This document shows, in pieces, positions 5,792 through 7,545 of a DNA stretch of 7,545 bases; within the stretch, counting starts at the first letter, position 1, and each line of letters begins with the position of its first letter. Below the pieces are notes generated by a model. The model worked only from the letters and a program-made list of their open reading frames with translations. It was not told the origin of the DNA and ran no database searches. Both the position numbers and the translations under genes were made by a program. The DNA lies in contig JBHOGO010000131.1 in assembly GCA_043421945.1 (NCBI GenBank), positions 1 to 7,545 on the forward strand. The letters are read 5' to 3'. This DNA comes from Thaumasiovibrio sp043421945 (lineage in GTDB: Bacteria; Pseudomonadota; Gammaproteobacteria; Enterobacterales; Vibrionaceae).

Positions 5792-6427
5792 TTAAATTTG
5801 CGATGAAAGCAGCCATAGTGCGAGCAAGAAGAAGACCCCGCCCATCACCTTGTGTTGATAAAGACGAAAGCGCGCATTATTAAGCAGTGGCTGTCCGAGT
5901 TTACTCGCGAGCAATACCAGTAAGATATTAAATAGTAAGCCAAGTACGTTAAGTAATAATCCGAGCGAAAGAATCTGCACACCAGTCGATGCACTGATTT
6001 GTGCTGAGACAAATTGCGGTAAAAATAGGACAAAGAAGAGCAGTGCTTTCGGGTTGAGAAGGTTACTGATTAATGCACGGCGATAAAGGTTCTTAGCCAT
6101 GGTATCGGCATGGTTCTCTTCGGCAGCTTCTGAAGGAGAGGTTCGAATACAATCCCACCCCATTTTCAATAGGTACGCGCTACCAATAAGGCGCAGTGCC
6201 TCCAACGCAAAAGGGGTCATTTCGATCAACGCAGATACACCCATCGCCGCCAATAGTGTCAGTGCGATACCTGACGTCGCATTGCCAAGGCTTGCAGAAA
6301 GTCCCACCTTTTTACCGTAACTTAAGCTTGAGCTTGCGATCAGTAACATATCAGGCCCAGGGATGAGCAATAATGCAATAACAGCGGTTAAGTACATAGG
6401 GAGAATGGATAGGTCAATCATGGTCAT
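5792..6427 (-). CDS. LysE/RhtB-family amino-acid exporter
   Basis: This 211-residue integral inner-membrane protein has the usual length and hydrophobic pattern (about six helices) of the LysE/RhtB family, which exports amino acids such as homoserine, threonine or lysine. The first helix ends in the family motif IPGPDMLLI (about residues 22-30). It is followed by YGKKVGLSASLGNATSG (37-53), matching the conserved glycine-rich loop. A charged loop (about 95-110) and the RRALISNLLNPKALLFF segment also fit. The ATG lacks a clear ribosome-binding site. An ATG two codons later is an alternative start without a better one. The start region lies within an inverted repeat. The exported compound cannot be inferred. 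Confidence 0.92.
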   Translation of the reverse strand: MTMIDLSILPMYLTAVIALLLIPGPDMLLIASSSLSYGKKVGLSASLGNATSGIALTLLAAMGVSALIEMTPFALEALRLIGSAYLLKMGWDCIRTSPSEAAEENHADTMAKNLYRRALISNLLNPKALLFFVLFLPQFVSAQISASTGVQILSLGLLLNVLGLLFNILLVLLASKLGQPLLNNARFRLYQHKVMGGVFFLLALWLLSSQI

Positions 6428-6428
6428 C

Positions 6429-6471
6429 TACTGCAAAGAAAAAGAGGCTGGATTTTAGTGAATTTGCAGTA
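6429..6471. promoter_or_regulatory. Inverted repeat covering the LysE gene start region
   Basis: TACTGCAAA (6429-6437) and its exact complement TTTGCAGTA (6463-6471) are 25 bases apart. The first arm ends one base before the exporter ATG, so in a transcript starting farther upstream a 9-bp stem would hide the ribosome-binding region. The second arm lies in the spacer of the predicted promoter, so a paired operator is the alternative reading. Confidence 0.5.
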
Positions 6472-6479
6472 AATTACAA
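6452..6479 (-). promoter_or_regulatory. Candidate promoter of the LysE gene
   Basis: On the minus strand TTGTAA (complement of 6474-6479, four of six consensus bases) and TAAAAT (6452-6457, five of six) are 16 bp apart. Transcription would start near 6445, giving a very short leader of about 18 bases. Confidence 0.4.
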
Positions 6480-6629
6480 TGAGTTTTGTGATACTGGTGG
6501 TTTTTCGTCCTGATTGTTGGGAGAAGGGCAGTCTAAGTGATTGATGCCAGGTTCCGCGATTAGCTTGGTAACTATATTTTTGGACATATGAACGTCAAAA
6601 ACTCGAATATTAGCAATCCATAAATAATT
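6480..6629. other. Intergenic stretch without a gene
   Basis: The gap between the exporter and the outer-membrane gene is 302 bases (6428-6729). Its left part holds the exporter promoter and inverted repeat, and its right part holds nested hairpins. The middle is AT-rich and shows nothing I can assign. A 12-codon plus-strand frame at 6588-6623 has no support as a gene. Confidence 0.5.
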
Positions 6630-6697
6630 TCAGATATGACAATGTGAGTTTTGGGAGCTAGCGCGATAAGTAATACTGCGCTAGCAAAAATATCTGA
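6630..6697. repeat. Nested inverted repeats after the outer-membrane gene
   Basis: An inner perfect 8-bp stem (GCTAGCGC 6657-6664, GCGCTAGC 6678-6685) with a 13-base loop sits inside an outer perfect 8-bp inverted repeat (TCAGATAT 6630-6637, ATATCTGA 6690-6697). The element ends about 33 bases past the barrel-protein stop codon on the minus strand. No T-run follows the inner stem on either strand, so it is not a simple intrinsic terminator. Confidence 0.55.
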
Positions 6698-6729
6698 TTT
6701 GAGTGCTGATTAAGTGTTGTCGCATTAAA

Positions 6730-7269
6730 TTAGAAGTTGTATCTCATTCCGAATGTGATGCCTCCAATATTGATGACGATACCGTCCAACTTGACATAGC
6801 GATATCTATAACCAACAGAGATATCAACGTTATTAAACATATAACCAGCCTCTAATCCTGCTTGGTATGACAAGTCAGAATTGGAATCAGACACTCCCAA
6901 AACGTTAATCTCACCATCCAGATACCCTACACCTAGGGTAAGTGCGCTATATAAATTATTACCTTTGTCAATGAGCTTAGGGCGCACGTTGATATAAAGT
7001 GCACTTCCTTCAACACTTATATCACTTGTAAAGTCAGTTTTACCCAAGTGTTGATATTCTAATTCAACACCTAAATCGACATTAGGATGAGCAGCAAAGT
7101 TGTAACCAATAGCAGCACTGGCTCCTAAGTCGCTACTTTCATCTATTGACAGAGAAGCTACCTCCAATTCGGTTTTGTGTCCTACAAAAAAATTACCAGT
7201 AATATAGAAATGGTCAGAACTACTCGCATTCGCACTAAAGAGAAGCACAGCAAGGGCATATTTTTTCAA
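6730..7269 (-). CDS. Small outer-membrane beta-barrel protein (OmpA/OmpW-like, porin family)
   Basis: This 179-residue protein is predicted to form an 8-strand outer-membrane barrel of the OMP_b-brl type. Residues 1-15 are a compact signal peptide (MKKYALAVLLF, cleavage after the A-N-A motif at 13-15). The mature part alternates polar and hydrophobic residues with aromatic girdle patterns (FYITGNFFVGH, IGYNF, ELEYQHLG, VGYLDG, AGYMF, VGYRYRYV). It ends in the phenylalanine (RYNF) recognised by the barrel-assembly machinery. The start is TTG: an in-frame TAG lies four codons upstream, no in-frame ATG fits, and AGGA lies seven bases before the TTG. An ATG that overlaps that site is out of frame. 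There is no OmpA peptidoglycan-binding domain. Ligand and role are unknown; adhesion, stress resistance or transport are possible. Confidence 0.83.
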   Translation of the reverse strand: MKKYALAVLLFSANASSSDHFYITGNFFVGHKTELEVASLSIDESSDLGASAAIGYNFAAHPNVDLGVELEYQHLGKTDFTSDISVEGSALYINVRPKLIDKGNNLYSALTLGVGYLDGEINVLGVSDSNSDLSYQAGLEAGYMFNNVDISVGYRYRYVKLDGIVINIGGITFGMRYNF

Positions 7270-7276
7270 TTTAACA

Positions 7277-7280
7277 TCCT
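7277..7280 (-). promoter_or_regulatory. Ribosome-binding site supporting a TTG start
   Basis: AGGA on the minus strand is seven bases upstream of the TTG that begins the MKKYALAVLLF signal peptide. The final A is shared with an out-of-frame ATG (7275-7277), which reads only three codons before a TGA overlapping the TTG. Confidence 0.65.
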
Positions 7281-7302
7281 AATAAATAAAGCATAAATAA
7301 CC

Positions 7303-7331
7303 ATTATGCACTCAGGCGCACTTGGTGGGAA
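7303..7331 (-). promoter_or_regulatory. Candidate promoter of the outer-membrane gene
   Basis: On the minus strand, CATAAT (complement of 7303-7308, five of six consensus bases) lies 17 bp from TTCCCA (7326-7331, four of six). The start point would be near 7296, about 27 bases before the TTG start codon. The weak -35 suggests activator use or modest expression. Confidence 0.35.
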
Positions 7332-7333
7332 TC

Positions 7334-7357
7334 AAAATATTACACACTAGATATTTT
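7334..7357. promoter_or_regulatory. AT-rich dyad upstream of the outer-membrane gene promoter
   Basis: AAAATAT (7334-7340) and its complement ATATTTT (7351-7357) are separated by 10 bases, one helical turn, immediately upstream of the candidate -35. The spacing suits a dimeric regulator. I cannot name one. Confidence 0.35.
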
Positions 7358-7545
7358 CTAAAGGATTAAAAGAACAGCGTTGTTTGTATTTATTATTCCT
7401 ATTGTGTGAAACGTACGAGTGAGCTACCAAAAGCAGCTCTCAGGGAAGATCTTTAACTTTTCAAAGCAATACCTGATTACCACCGAGCCTCAGCTAGCTT
7501 AAGCAGCCTTTCTGGCATTGGAGCTGTTTGAATGCTTGAATACAG
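7358..7545. other. Window edge, no gene assigned
   Basis: No convincing gene is visible. Minus-strand frames are open from the window edge to stop codons, the longest reading 22 codons to a TAA at 7477-7479. A small 7-bp hairpin (7421-7427 with 7433-7439, one G-U pair on the minus strand) follows that stop. This could be the 3' end of a minus-strand gene lying outside the window, but the peptide is too short to recognise. Confidence 0.3.

Noticed and set aside
4616..6427. DUF3179 and LysE genes as one operon
   Set aside because: They share a strand, but a strong hairpin and a 144-bp gap separate them and the functions do not suggest a pathway.
6588..6623. 12-codon plus-strand frame starting with ATG in the intergenic gap
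   Set aside because: It has only a weak GGA upstream, no recognisable product, and is of a length common by chance.
7477..7545. Partial minus-strand frame at the window edge
   Set aside because: It is only 22 codons long with no recognisable motif, and other frames are open over similar lengths, so no gene was called.

Overview
The window reads as ordinary chromosomal DNA of a marine gammaproteobacterium. Vibrionaceae is most likely and Shewanella-like groups are the alternative. This rests on moderate AT-rich composition, protein style (notably the CoA-disulfide-reductase/rhodanese fusion, which closely resembles the Shewanella persulfide reductase) and compact intergenic hairpins. It is a judgement from sequence style, not a database match. 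I recognise six protein-coding genes, five on the minus strand and one on the plus strand. No rRNA, complete tRNA, CRISPR array or intact mobile element is visible.

Layout. Positions 1-231 lie downstream of a minus-strand MFS drug/sugar-efflux gene (232-1434) and hold two minus-strand hairpin terminators and a short 8-bp tandem repeat. A LysR-type regulator (1614-2495, plus) is divergent from the MFS gene. The 179-bp gap between them carries two dyads suited to LysR binding, one over a good candidate regulator promoter. The regulator converges on a 565-codon NADH-dependent persulfide/CoA-disulfide reductase with a C-terminal rhodanese domain (2625-4322, minus), and an 11-bp perfect hairpin separates the two. 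A 293-bp gap holds the reductase promoter with two AT-rich dyads, then a structured stretch and a fragment resembling a tRNA T-arm. Next come a secreted DUF3179 protein (4616-5647, minus), a strong stem-loop, a LysE/RhtB amino-acid exporter (5792-6427, minus), a 302-bp gap with nested inverted repeats, and a small outer-membrane beta-barrel protein that starts at TTG (6730-7269, minus). The last 276 bases hold that gene's promoter and an unassigned edge.

How the genes work together. Only the LysR-MFS pair is a clear functional unit: a regulator with the divergent efflux gene it probably controls. The persulfide reductase belongs to sulfane-sulfur and thiol redox metabolism and seems independently transcribed. 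The DUF3179, LysE and barrel genes share a strand, but hairpins and gaps of 145 bp or more separate them, so they are probably separate units.

I found no convincing new multi-gene system. The most interesting signals are regulatory: a 9-bp inverted repeat covering the exporter's ribosome-binding region, palindromes inside the LysR and reductase promoters, and nested or structured intergenic repeats.
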